Notes: generated by a model not told the origin, from the letters alone. A stretch of DNA of 64,000 nt from JADJNW01 sp964526645 (GCA_964526645.1 CAZGJN010000020.1:1-64000), one strand, 5' to 3'; counted from the stretch's first letter, positions 36,199-45,142 are shown. Made by a program: numbers and translations.

Positions 36199-37874
36199 GC
36201 CGGAAAGCAAGCTTTGTTCCTAAGTTCTTTTCCTTATTGCGAGAAGGTATCTCCATTCAACAAATTAAAAAAGACGTTTTAGCAGGCATAATCGTGGGGA
36301 TTGTGGCATTGCCATTGGCGATTGCCTTTGCCATAGCCAGCGGCGTTTCGCCAGAAAAAGGCTTGATAACTGCAATATTTGCAGGCTTCATTATTTCAGC
36401 TTTTGGCGGCAGTCGGGTGCAAATCGGTGGGCCGACGGGCGCTTTCATCGTCATCGTATATGGCATTGTGCAAGAACACGGAGTAAGCGGACTTACCATC
36501 GCTACTTTTATCGCCGGGTTTATGATCTTACTCATGGGTTTAGTGCGGCTTGGTACAGTTATAGAGTTTATTCCTCATTCCCTTACGGTCGGCTTCACTT
36601 CGGGCATCGCACTAATCATTTTTTCGTCCCAGATAAAAGATTTTTTTGGATTGTCAATAGCGTCTGTACCCTCTGATTTTATTGAAAAGTGGCAAGTTTA
36701 TTTCCAGTATTTTCAAGGAATTAATCTGTATGCTCTTGCAATTGCCATCGGCACTATTTTAATCACTGTTTATTTTCAAAAAATTACCACTAAAATACCG
36801 GGTTCTTTGGTTGCAATTTTGTTGGCAACTATTGTGGTTCAACTGGGACAGCTACCCGTAGAGACCATCGAATCGCGTTTTGGTAGCATTCCTTCTACCA
36901 TACCGATGCCACAAATCCCAAGCCTCGATTTTGCAACCATCAAAAAACTCATCGAGCCTGCTTTTACCATTGCTCTATTGGGCGCTATCGAATCGCTGCT
37001 CTCAGCTGTGGTGGCTGATGGTATGATTGGTGGCAGCCATCGTTCTAATCAAGAACTGGTGGCACAAGGCAGTGCTAATATTTTTTCTGCTATATTTGGA
37101 GGCATTCCAGCTACAGGAGCCATTGCACGCACCGCTACAAACGTAAAAAATGGCGGTAGAACACCTATTGCAGGGATTGTACACGCATTGACTTTGCTGT
37201 TCATCATGCTTTTTGTAGGCAAATGGGCAAAGTTGATTCCGCTGTCCTGCCTAGCAGGGGTTCTGGTAGTCGTGGCTTACAACATGAGTGAATGGCGGTC
37301 GTTCCGATCCATCCTCAGAGGCCCAGCTAATGATGCGGTAATCCTTATTGTGACATTTCTGCTCACCGTCATTTTTGATTTGACTATCGCCATCCAAATC
37401 GGAATGGTCTTAGCGGCTTTCTTGTTCATGCGGCGCATGGCGCAGATTAGCAATGTAAAAATCATTACAAATCAATTAGAAGGGGAAGAAGAAGACGATC
37501 CAGATGCAACGGAGAAATTGCCAATTCCGGCAGGCGTGGAGGTTTTTGAAGTCAACGGTCCTTTATTTTTTGGTGCAGCGCACAATTTTAAAGAATCACT
37601 CAATATCATTGGCAAAAAAGAACCTCGCATAATGATTATCCGAATGCGATATGTACCCATCATTGATGCCACCGGATTGCATCATTTAAAAGAAATTTTG
37701 AAAAGAATACAACTGCGCAAAACCAAAGTCATCCTGTCGGGTGTACAGCCCAACGTATATGAAGAATTAGAAAAAGCACGAATTGTCTTTATGGTGGGTA
37801 AAAAAAACGTTTGTTCCAATATTCGAGAGGCACTGCAAAGAGCCAATGAAACGCTCAAAGAAGATTTTAACTGA
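36195..37874 (+). CDS. SulP family anion transporter with STAS domain
   Basis: 559 residues. N-terminal signature AGIIVGIVALPLAIAFAIASGVSPEKGLITAI, the GGPTGAF motif, and about 12 membrane segments, followed by a cytoplasmic STAS domain (about 450-559) with MIIRMRYVPIIDATGLHHL. SulP proteins move sulfate, bicarbonate, dicarboxylates or chloride. Overlap with a carbonic anhydrase gene makes bicarbonate the best guess. Normal length; no fusion. Confidence 0.9.
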   Translation: MSRKASFVPKFFSLLREGISIQQIKKDVLAGIIVGIVALPLAIAFAIASGVSPEKGLITAIFAGFIISAFGGSRVQIGGPTGAFIVIVYGIVQEHGVSGLTIATFIAGFMILLMGLVRLGTVIEFIPHSLTVGFTSGIALIIFSSQIKDFFGLSIASVPSDFIEKWQVYFQYFQGINLYALAIAIGTILITVYFQKITTKIPGSLVAILLATIVVQLGQLPVETIESRFGSIPSTIPMPQIPSLDFATIKKLIEPAFTIALLGAIESLLSAVVADGMIGGSHRSNQELVAQGSANIFSAIFGGIPATGAIARTATNVKNGGRTPIAGIVHALTLLFIMLFVGKWAKLIPLSCLAGVLVVVAYNMSEWRSFRSILRGPANDAVILIVTFLLTVIFDLTIAIQIGMVLAAFLFMRRMAQISNVKIITNQLEGEEEDDPDATEKLPIPAGVEVFEVNGPLFFGAAHNFKESLNIIGKKEPRIMIIRMRYVPIIDATGLHHLKEILKRIQLRKTKVILSGVQPNVYEELEKARIVFMVGKKNVCSNIREALQRANETLKEDFN

Positions 37875-38054
37875 TTTTATGACAAAATTTAAATATAATT
37901 TCATAAAAGTACACCAAACTTTATTGTTGAACGTGCGAGTAAGACCAAATTTTGCTTCTTACAAAGTGGCATTCTGCTATTTTGTAGCGCTTTACCCATT
38001 TCAGCCTTAACAGCAAATTAATACAATAGGCGTGTTTATTGAATAAAATAAGCC

Positions 38055-38062
38055 TACCTTTG
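38055..38062 (+). promoter_or_regulatory. -7 box (TACCTTTG) for typA
   Basis: Exact TAnnTTTG match 21 bases before the typA start codon, giving a predicted leader under 20 bases. The longer in-frame TTG start at 38039 lies upstream of this box and would not be in the transcript. Confidence 0.5.
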
Positions 38063-38083
38063 CGGCTTAATTTTGAATCTTCT

Positions 38084-39904
38084 ATGCAAATAAGAAATAT
38101 TGCTATCATCGCTCACGTTGACCATGGCAAAACAACTTTGGTGGACAAAATGCTGCTGGCGGGTCGTCTGTTTAAAGACCACGAAACGCCGGGCGAACTC
38201 ATTCTCGACAATAACGACCTGGAGCGTGAGCGTGGGATCACCATTTTGGCGAAAAATGTATCCATTGACTACAAAGGAACTAAAATCAACATCATTGATA
38301 CCCCTGGGCACAGTGACTTTGGTGGTGAGGTGGAACGCGTGCTGAACATGGCGGATGGCGTGCTGCTGCTGGTGGATGCTTTCGAGGGTCCGATGCCACA
38401 GACCCGTTTTGTGTTGCAAAAAGCGATTCAATTAGGCTTGAAGCCGATTGTGGTGATTAACAAAGTTGATAAAGAAAACTGTACGCCTGACGAAGTGCAC
38501 GAAGCGGTATTCGACCTCATGTTTACCTTGGATGCGACGGAAGAACAATTGGATTTCCCGACGGTGTATGGCTCGGCGAAGCAAGGCTGGATGAGCGATG
38601 ACTGGAAAAAACCAACGACTGACATCACCGCATTGTTGGATACGGTGGTAAAACATATTCCGCCACCAACAGTGTCAGAAGGTACGCCCCAGATGATGAT
38701 TACCTCTTTGGATTATTCTCAATATATTGGTCGGATTGCTATTGGTCGTTTGAATCGCGGCTCCTTGCGCGATGGGCAGAATGTATCTCTGGTGAAGCGC
38801 GATGGTACGATTGTGAAAAGTAAGATTCGCGGTTTGTACTTATTTGAAGGTTTTAGCAAAATCAAAGTGGAAACCGTACAAGCAGGAGATATTTGCGCTG
38901 TGTTTGGAATTGACGGTTTCGAAATTGGCGATACCATTGCCGATTATGAAAATCCAGAAGCCCTACCTTCTATCACGATTGACGAGCCAACGATGAGTAT
39001 GATTTTCACCATTAATGACTCGCCTTTCTTTGGGCAGGAAGGTAAATTCGTGACTTCGCGCCACATCAAAGAGCGTTTGGAAAAAGAATTGGAGAAAAAC
39101 CTCGCCTTGCGTGTGGAAGCCACGGATTCAGCCGATACCTTCCGAGTATATGGTCGAGGTGTATTGCACTTGGCGGTATTGATTGAAACCATGCGCCGGG
39201 AAGGGTATGAACTACAAATTGGTCAGCCTCAGGTAATTATGAAGCGTATAGATGGAGTGCTGAATGAACCGGTGGAAGAATTGAACATAGACGTGCCAGA
39301 GGAATTTGCCGGTACAGCGATTGATATGATTACCCGCCGCAAAGGTGTCATGTTATCCATGATGCCGAAAGGCGACCGCCAACAAATGATTTTTGAAATC
39401 CCATCGCGCGGTATCATTGGTTTGCGGAGCAATATGCTCACGGCTACTGCTGGCGAGGCGATTATGACCCACCGCTTCAAAGAATTCCAACCACATAAAG
39501 GTGAAATTCCGGGACGCATCAATGGCTCGCTGATTTCTATGGAAATGGGCACTGCTATTCCCTACAGTATCAACAACTTGCAGGATCGTGGTCGTTTCTT
39601 TATCGAATCAAACGAAGATATCTACGAGGGGCAAGTAGTGGGCGAAAATAGCCGTCCAGGCGATTTGGTCGTAAATTTGACCAAAACCAAGAAGTTGACC
39701 AATATGCGCGCTTCTGGCTCCGATGATAAACTACGCCTCATTCCGCCCAAGAAATTCACTTTGGAAGAAGCTTTAGAATACATCCAAGAAGATGAATACG
39801 TGGAAGTAACGCCCAAATCGCTCCGCCTCCGCAAGATTTACCTGAAAGAACACGAGCGCAAGCGCGCGAAAAATACCTCCGCAACCGCGGAAGTGGCAGA
39901 ATAA
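38084..39904 (+). CDS. typA: Ribosome-associated GTPase TypA/BipA
   Basis: 606 residues from the ATG at 38084; an in-frame TTG at 38039 was rejected. Translational GTPase: G1 AHVDHGKTT, G2 within RERGITI, G3 DTPGHSDFGGEV and G4 NKVDK, followed by domain 2, EF-G-like domains and the TypA-specific C-terminus (GDLVVNLTKTKKLTNMRASGSDDK). Binds the 70S ribosome and helps growth under stress such as cold. Length is typical. Confidence 0.96.
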   Translation: MQIRNIAIIAHVDHGKTTLVDKMLLAGRLFKDHETPGELILDNNDLERERGITILAKNVSIDYKGTKINIIDTPGHSDFGGEVERVLNMADGVLLLVDAFEGPMPQTRFVLQKAIQLGLKPIVVINKVDKENCTPDEVHEAVFDLMFTLDATEEQLDFPTVYGSAKQGWMSDDWKKPTTDITALLDTVVKHIPPPTVSEGTPQMMITSLDYSQYIGRIAIGRLNRGSLRDGQNVSLVKRDGTIVKSKIRGLYLFEGFSKIKVETVQAGDICAVFGIDGFEIGDTIADYENPEALPSITIDEPTMSMIFTINDSPFFGQEGKFVTSRHIKERLEKELEKNLALRVEATDSADTFRVYGRGVLHLAVLIETMRREGYELQIGQPQVIMKRIDGVLNEPVEELNIDVPEEFAGTAIDMITRRKGVMLSMMPKGDRQQMIFEIPSRGIIGLRSNMLTATAGEAIMTHRFKEFQPHKGEIPGRINGSLISMEMGTAIPYSINNLQDRGRFFIESNEDIYEGQVVGENSRPGDLVVNLTKTKKLTNMRASGSDDKLRLIPPKKFTLEEALEYIQEDEYVEVTPKSLRLRKIYLKEHERKRAKNTSATAEVAE

Positions 39905-40324
39905 AATGCTATCTGAAATAAAAGAGATTCAAGAGTTGGATAAACCGTGAATTACAAGTAGAAGGCAATCAATTAATTGATAACCAATCCTTTGCAAAAT
40001 ATCCGAGAGCCAAATTCCCTTTGATCCCTTTTGCTGCTGTAAAAAGGCTTTTTATTCCTCGCTTCGACCTTGGAGAGCTCGCACAAAGCTTATCCATAAC
40101 TCATCACCTTACTAAATAACAATTGTTACTCCACTCATCGCCACTAATACGGGTAGCAATTGGCTACTACAGATCAGACCAAGAAAAGAGCACTAAATTA
40201 CATTTTGTGAGGATATATACAATGAAAAAATCAAAGCTCCCTCTGATTCTGAATATTTAGCATGGACTTCGCTTTCGGAAAACAAAAATTTGCTCCCCTT
40301 TGCACCAGATTAACAAACCTTCAC

Positions 40325-40355
40325 TTGAATTATGAAAAAAAAGAACTTACCTTTG
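40325..40355 (+). promoter_or_regulatory. Well-formed Bacteroidota promoter (TTG-N20-TACCTTTG)
   Basis: TTG at 40325-40327, a 20-base spacer and TACCTTTG at 40348-40355, which fits the -33/-7 consensus and spacing best of any in the window. Transcription would start near 40360. Confidence 0.6.
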
Positions 40356-40359
40356 CGGT

Positions 40360-40640
40360 CGTTTTTGAAAAAAGTAGGCCAAGGTCTGTTCCTTATGAAG
40401 TTCGCTTTTCAAAAGAAATGCAGGGCTTCCGTCAGAAAAAAATATTTTTTCAGAAATTTATCATCTAAATGTGACTTTTTGACGTATATGAAGTCAAAAT
40501 AGATGTAAAACGAAACAAAGAAGTAAAAACGCAGGGAGCAGAGGGGTAGGAAGCGATAATAGTTACGAAACAAGATTATCAAGATTTGAATATGGGTTTT
40601 AGGTGTTTTTTTGGGGGGGCTGCCTAAGCCCCCTTCTTTA
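40360..40640 (+). ncRNA. Candidate marC leader RNA or small RNA
   Basis: Defined only by position: downstream of a strong promoter and ending in a hairpin-plus-T-rich tail 24 bases before the marC start. It does not match tmRNA, SRP RNA, RNase P, or the yybP-ykoY (GGGGAGTAG-type) aptamer by eye. Either an attenuated leader controlling marC or a separate sRNA. Confidence 0.35.
40613..40637 (+). terminator. G/C-rich hairpin immediately before marC
   Basis: GGGGGCT (40615-40621) pairs with AGCCCCC (40627-40633) around the loop GCCTA, extendable by a G-T pair, followed by TTCTTTATTT. Because marC begins 24 bases later, it may act as an attenuator rather than an end-of-operon terminator. Confidence 0.6.
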
Positions 40641-40663
40641 TTTCACCCAATAAAGTTGGTAAT

Positions 40664-41308
40664 ATGAGTTTAGGCATTATTTTGGAATTATTCATCGCGG
40701 TGCTGGGGTCTTTGTTCTCCGTTGTCAATCCTATTGGGGCAGTGCCTGTATTTTTGGGTATGACAGCCAATTACAGTAAGCCAGAACGCACTCGCACTGC
40801 GTGGATCACCAGTATTTATTTTACACTTATTTTGTTAAGCTTCTTTTTGGGTGGTTCTTTCATCCTGAGTTTTTTTGGCATTAGTGTAAATGCAATGCGG
40901 ATCGCGGGCGGTTTGGTTATCCTCAATTCGGGCTACGCACTCCTCAGTGGTAAATTTGAAGAAAGCAGGGCCATCAACAAAGAAGTAGAGGAAGAAGCCC
41001 TGCATAAACAAGATATTACCTTTTCGCCACTTGCCATGCCTTTATTATCGGGTCCAGGTTCTATCTCCTTACTTATTGGCTTGCACGCACAATACCCACA
41101 ATGGGAAAGCCGCGCAGTGATCGCCTTTGTCATCATAGCGATGGGCATTCTCGTTTACCTCATTTTACGATCCGCCCCTTATTTCCAACGGGTACTAGGC
41201 GTGGCAGGTTTGAAAGCACTGAGCCGCATCATTGGCTTTATTGTGATGGCAATCGCTGTACAATACATTATCAGCGGCGTAGTGGATTTGGTAAAATCCT
41301 TGGTATAA
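40664..41308 (+). CDS. MarC family integral membrane protein
   Basis: 214 residues with six predicted membrane segments. The opening LFSVVNPIGAVPVFLGMT and the segment LAMPLLSGPGSISLLIGL are MarC-family signatures. The biological role of MarC proteins is not settled; the original antibiotic-resistance link was withdrawn, and a small-metabolite exporter role is suspected. Normal length. It lies 262 bases upstream of the TerC gene. Confidence 0.88.
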   Translation: MSLGIILELFIAVLGSLFSVVNPIGAVPVFLGMTANYSKPERTRTAWITSIYFTLILLSFFLGGSFILSFFGISVNAMRIAGGLVILNSGYALLSGKFEESRAINKEVEEEALHKQDITFSPLAMPLLSGPGSISLLIGLHAQYPQWESRAVIAFVIIAMGILVYLILRSAPYFQRVLGVAGLKALSRIIGFIVMAIAVQYIISGVVDLVKSLV

Positions 41309-41570
41309 ATTCACAGGTTAATTTTTGCAAAAATCAATCCTACCATTGCAACTTGTAGGGCTCCGTAGCTAAACCGGAACAAAATCATTGTTAAATGTAA
41401 TATGAATCGAGCTAAAGGTACCACATGTCATGCCCTAACAATAAGGATACGAAAATTTCAACATCTATAAAACAAGAAAAAAGCATCTTCATACATCCTA
41501 ACTTCGGTAATGAAAAATCAATAATATCCAACTTTTTTATAAATTTACCGCAAGAAAAAATCAAACGATT

Positions 41571-42419
41571 ATGGATTTTGCTATGCCCGATTTTAGTAGC
41601 CTATCCATGTGGATGAGCCTGCTTACACTCACTTTTCTGGAAATCGTACTTGGTATTGACAATATTATTTTTATTTCAATTGCTTCCAATAAGCTACCTG
41701 CGGCAGAACGCCCACGCGCCACCAACATCGGGCTGACACTGGCAATGTTACTTCGCATTGTGCTGTTGTTTGGCGTTTCCATACTCATTGCCATGGAAGA
41801 ACCCTGGATCAAAATTGGCACTTCCGATTCCTTGATACATGGTGGCTTTTCTGGCCAAAGCCTCATCCTCATAGCCGGCGGGCTTTTCCTCTTGTACAAA
41901 AGCACCACGGAAATTCACCACAAGCTGGAAGGGGGGCATCAGGATGAGGTGCTGGAAAAAGGGCGCGGCAGCCGTTCTACGCTTAGTAATGTAATTATAC
42001 AAATTACTGTTATCAATATCGTTTTTTCTTTTGATTCTATCCTGACAGCAGTAGGTATGACAAACGGACTGACGGGAGCGCTCATCATAATGATAGTCGC
42101 AGTGGTACTATCTGTATTGGTTATGATGCTATTCGCAGTGCCCGTTGGCAATTTTGTCAACCAACACCCGACTATTCAAATGCTGGGTCTAGCATTTCTG
42201 ATCTTGATTGGCTTTATGCTGATAGTAGAGGGTGCACATTTGGCACACTTTACAGTGGCTGGAACGGAGATTGGCGCAATCCCCAAAGGATACCTTTATT
42301 TCGCTATTGCTTTTTCTTTATTTGTCGAATTTCTTAATATGCGCTTGCGCAAACGTATCCAAAAACCAGTGCAGCTGCATGGTGTACAAGAAGAAGCTAA
42401 AATGGAAGGTATCTTATAA
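41571..42419 (+). CDS. TerC family integral membrane protein
   Basis: 282 residues with about seven membrane segments. TerC signatures: LTFLEIVLGIDNIIFISIAS near the N-terminus and the second acidic motif VFSFDSILTAVGM; both aspartates that form the likely metal path are present. Members are implicated in manganese export, metalation of secreted enzymes, or tellurite resistance. The start at 41571 is an ATG; a second ATG follows 12 bases later. No yybP-ykoY riboswitch was recognised upstream. Confidence 0.88.
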   Translation: MDFAMPDFSSLSMWMSLLTLTFLEIVLGIDNIIFISIASNKLPAAERPRATNIGLTLAMLLRIVLLFGVSILIAMEEPWIKIGTSDSLIHGGFSGQSLILIAGGLFLLYKSTTEIHHKLEGGHQDEVLEKGRGSRSTLSNVIIQITVINIVFSFDSILTAVGMTNGLTGALIIMIVAVVLSVLVMMLFAVPVGNFVNQHPTIQMLGLAFLILIGFMLIVEGAHLAHFTVAGTEIGAIPKGYLYFAIAFSLFVEFLNMRLRKRIQKPVQLHGVQEEAKMEGIL

Positions 42420-42866
42420 TATTACCTTCCGCTGAAAAAGATAGGCACTTTTGTTTGCCAACCGATAATCGGAAGGAAAAATTATGAACTCGTAACGAAT
42501 ATTTTCTCTTGTGCCACCCAACCGCTGGCAGGCTGCTAACGTTAATTGAATGATAATTAACAAAAAAATCAGATTTTTGTGAGGCGTAGGCTTGATTTGA
42601 ACCTTTAAAGATCTTAACTTTACAAAGTATTACTGAAAGAACTTTTCTTCCTGGGCAATATCACACAAATTCCCTATTGAGGCAACCAAGCTTTTCCTTT
42701 TCACTCAATTCCAAACATTTAGCACAACACACAGGTCCACAATAATTGAGGCCGCGTTCAGTTTTTGCAAAGCTTGGAGCTTCACGGAAGCTTACCCGGC
42801 GCTCGGCTTTGGTGACTACAAAGGGCAGACAAATAGGAATTTTTTATAAAACAAATTTATCACAAT
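42420..42866. other. Intergenic region with several hairpins (447 bp)
   Basis: No ORF with coding character. It contains nested pairings after terC (CCTTCCG 42425-42431 with CGGAAGG 42470-42476, and inner GGCA/TGCC), a 7-bp perfect inverted repeat GTTAATT/AATTAAC at 42541-42561, and three AAGCTT-like repeats near 42766-42794. Its right end is the 5' leader of the micro-ORF at 42867. No consensus promoter was found. Confidence 0.45.
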
Positions 42867-42986
42867 ATGGGAACAGATTCTATACTATTGATTATTCTGG
42901 CAGTAGGTACTGCTGTTTTGAACAAGGAAATTATTGTTGCGGAGTGGTTTTCCTCCTTAAAAAAAAGACAAGAACAGAAAAGTTGA
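42867..42986 (+). CDS. Micro-ORF A: 39-residue single-segment membrane peptide
   Basis: Encodes 39 residues opening MGTDSILLIILAVGTAVL, with a short hydrophobic segment (about 5-18), then IIVAEWF and a basic tail KKRQEQK. Too short for usual gene calling. Support: a strong hairpin terminator follows 21 bases after the stop, and a second micro-ORF with the same architecture (hydrophobic segment, acidic residue-Trp-Phe, basic tail) lies on the other side of the sigma/anti-sigma genes. The function is unknown. Confidence 0.45.
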   Translation: MGTDSILLIILAVGTAVLNKEIIVAEWFSSLKKRQEQKS

Positions 42987-43006
42987 GATGTAAAAATTGT
43001 ATTATC

Positions 43007-43047
43007 AAATGGCGGTGGGCAGTTGCTTGCCCACTGCCCATTTTTTG
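43007..43047 (+). terminator. Intrinsic terminator after micro-ORF A
   Basis: GTGGGCA (43015-43021) pairs with TGCCCAC (43028-43034) around a six-base loop, extended by an outer ATGG/CCAT pairing with one mismatch and bulge, and followed by six T residues. A textbook rho-independent terminator 20 bases after the micro-ORF stop. Confidence 0.8.
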
Positions 43048-43243
43048 TATCAGCTTAGTTTTGTTTAAGGCTTTTCCGAGTGCTTATCCTCTGAAAAATA
43101 ATATTTTAAACAGCTTCTCCCTGTCTTTCTATAGCCTTGCTTAAAGTATCGTTAAACATTTTGAATTTCTCTTTGTTAGCAATCAGGCTGTTTCTTCATT
43201 TTCACACAAGTGCAACGTTAGATACATCTTACATTTCAGTAAC

Positions 43244-43828
43244 ATGAAAGTGCCAGAAAAAAATCTTATTACCTTGCTTCAAAATAAGGACAAACGCGCC
43301 ATAGCACTACTGTACGACCATTATGCGCCTGCCCTCTACGGCGTTGTGCTACGGATTATGGATTCAGAAGAATTAGCCGAAGACGTTGTGCAAGAAACCT
43401 TTATGAAGGCATGGAACAATAGCGCTTCTTATTGCCAGGAAAAAGGCACCTTGTTTACCTGGATACTCAACATTGCCCGAAATACGGCAATTGACCAGAC
43501 GAGGTCTGTGCATTACAAAGCAAGAAAAAAAATACAAGCCCTGGAAACAGATCCCCTTTACAATCAACAAATAGTCGAGCAATATCCAGCGTACATTGGC
43601 CTAGAAAAATTAGTAAATGCTCTAGAAGAGAAATATAAAATCATCATTGATCTCATTTTTTTTAAGGGATTAACCCAACAAGAAATCGCAGCCCATCTTG
43701 GCATTCCACTCGGTACGGTAAAAACAAGACTAAAAGCTGCCCTAAGAAAACTGCGCTATTCTTTTGAAGATTATAAACCTAAAGCGAATTTCTGGGTTGT
43801 GTCATTGAGCCTTTGGCTGATTTTTTAA
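43244..43828 (+). CDS. ECF-family RNA polymerase sigma factor
   Basis: 194 residues. Region 2: ALLYDHYAPALYGVVLRIM and LAEDVVQETFMKAWNN. Region 4: IDLIFFKGLTQQEIAAHL then GIPLGTVKTRLKAALRKLR. Directs RNA polymerase to a stress or envelope regulon under control of the anti-sigma factor encoded 24 bases downstream. The last 13 residues (NFWVVSLSLWLIF) are strongly hydrophobic, which is odd for a soluble sigma factor. Confidence 0.92.
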   Translation: MKVPEKNLITLLQNKDKRAIALLYDHYAPALYGVVLRIMDSEELAEDVVQETFMKAWNNSASYCQEKGTLFTWILNIARNTAIDQTRSVHYKARKKIQALETDPLYNQQIVEQYPAYIGLEKLVNALEEKYKIIIDLIFFKGLTQQEIAAHLGIPLGTVKTRLKAALRKLRYSFEDYKPKANFWVVSLSLWLIF

Positions 43829-43852
43829 TGATAGATACTGGCATTGCATAAA

Positions 43853-44608
43853 ATGGATAAAGAAAAATTTTTGGCATCAGGATTAATAGAACAATATGTG
43901 CTGGGTCTGACCTCGCGTGAAGAAAGCTTGGAGGTAGAGCGCTATGCCGATGCCTTTCCAGAAATACAAGCTGAAATTGATGCTCTTCGTAACGCCATAG
44001 AACAATATGCCGCTCAATATTCGACCCCACCTCCTGATAGGCTCAAGCAGCGAGTGATGCAACAAATAGAAATACAGCAGCCTGTTGTCGCTTCCAGTCG
44101 ATTTTCTTGGCAGTTGTTTTCACTCTGGGTCTTTATTGCACTTGGCGCTACAACTTTGATAATCAATCTTCTGAAAGTAAAAAATGCTTACAGGGAGTTA
44201 CAAAAAGATTTTATCGCTTTTCAGGAAGATTGTAAGCAATGGGAACGAAAACAGGCGCAAGCTGATCGAGTCATTGCGTTCTTGAAAGATGCTAAAACTA
44301 CTGCCATTCATTTGTATGGTACATCCATCTTGCCTAATGCGCATGTGGTCGCATATCGAAATGAAGCATTGAAAGAGGTTCACCTCAACTTGGTACATCT
44401 ACCGCCGCCGCCAGATGGCAAACAGTATCAGGTTTGGGCTGACGTGGCAGGCGAAATGATTAACATGGGTTTGCTACACCATGCCCCTGAGCAATTACAC
44501 GCCCTTCAATTCATCTCGGATGCAGAAAGCATTAACATCACTATCGAACCGATAGGTGGTAGCGAGCACCCAACCGTAGCGCTCCTGGTAGCCAATGGGA
44601 AAATTTGA
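43853..44608 (+). CDS. RskA-type anti-sigma factor
   Basis: 251 residues from the ATG at 43853 (an in-frame TTG at 43844 was rejected). An N-terminal cytoplasmic anti-sigma domain (GLIEQYVLGLTSREESLEVERYAD) without an obvious zinc site, one membrane segment at about 88-108 (LFSLWVFIALGATTLIINLL), a coiled region, and a C-terminal RskA domain (LVHLPPPPDGKQYQVWADVAGEMINMGLL). Sequesters the upstream ECF sigma factor until an envelope signal releases it. Confidence 0.88.
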   Translation: MDKEKFLASGLIEQYVLGLTSREESLEVERYADAFPEIQAEIDALRNAIEQYAAQYSTPPPDRLKQRVMQQIEIQQPVVASSRFSWQLFSLWVFIALGATTLIINLLKVKNAYRELQKDFIAFQEDCKQWERKQAQADRVIAFLKDAKTTAIHLYGTSILPNAHVVAYRNEALKEVHLNLVHLPPPPDGKQYQVWADVAGEMINMGLLHHAPEQLHALQFISDAESINITIEPIGGSEHPTVALLVANGKI

Positions 44609-44833
44609 CATCAAACAGAGCAGACGGCTTCTGTGGTAATACTTTGAAAACACGGCTATTGCTTCAATATCAAGGCATTTTTTAGAAAATTTGTTAAATT
44701 TTAAAATTTTTTTTAGAAAAAATTAGGAAAACAATCAGAATTCTTCCGATATTAGCACTGCCCTCATGAACAAGTCCTCAGAGAAAAAATCATTCCAAAA
44801 TTTTATTATTTCATAACTAAAAAACTACATGCT

Positions 44834-44944
44834 ATGTTAGTGCTTTACATTGCGTTAGGTGCCTTTATCGTAGGCGGAGGGCTCATTATGGCATCTGATT
44901 GGTTCGTACAACGCAACAAAAAACAAATGCTCCGCAGAGGCTAA
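44834..44944 (+). CDS. Micro-ORF B: 36-residue single-segment membrane peptide
   Basis: Encodes 36 residues: MLVLYIALGAFIVGGGLIMA forms one glycine-rich membrane helix (about 2-20), followed by SDWFVQRNKKQMLRRG, a basic cytoplasmic tail. Not a typical gene call because of size. Its layout parallels micro-ORF A (helix, acidic residue-Trp-Phe, basic tail). It follows the anti-sigma gene by 225 bases, so it may belong to its own unit or to the sigma regulon. Confidence 0.5.
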   Translation: MLVLYIALGAFIVGGGLIMASDWFVQRNKKQMLRRG

Positions 44945-45142
44945 AAACCTTCTCCCCAAGCTCCAAAAATATCCAAATAAAACAGCTCCCATTCGAACAT
45001 ATTTGTCCTTCAACTACTTACATTTTACACAACCCACTCCAGTTTCCCGTGAACAATAGAACGACACTATCATATCATTGATGGAATATGGCACTATACT
45101 ACCTATCATAATTCACAAAAACTACTCCTAAAGTTTATATTT

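Larger units (their letters stand above)
39905..40663. other. Long intergenic region between typA and marC (759 bp)
   Basis: No convincing CDS. A 68-codon plus-strand ORF at 40262-40468 has atypical composition and straddles the promoter described below. The right half contains a strong promoter (40325-40355) and an intrinsic-terminator-like hairpin (40613-40637) just before marC, which together define a leader or a small RNA of about 270 nt. The left half shows no clear structure. Confidence 0.6.

Noticed and set aside
40262..40468. 68-codon ORF between typA and marC
   Set aside because: It straddles a strong promoter (the -33/-7 elements lie inside it), has no family features and a Lys/Phe-rich composition typical of chance ORFs in AT-rich DNA.
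40360..40640. yybP-ykoY manganese riboswitch upstream of marC/terC
   Set aside because: TerC genes are frequent targets, so it was looked for, but the conserved GGGGAGTAG core and partner loop are not present; only a loose GGGGTAGG match exists.
41425..41616. 63-codon ORF ahead of terC
   Set aside because: Overlaps the terC start in another frame and has no coding features.
42746..43144. 132-codon ORF overlapping micro-ORF A
   Set aside because: Reads through the intrinsic terminator at 43007-43047 and has no signal, domain or repeat; micro-ORF A in another frame is the better candidate.
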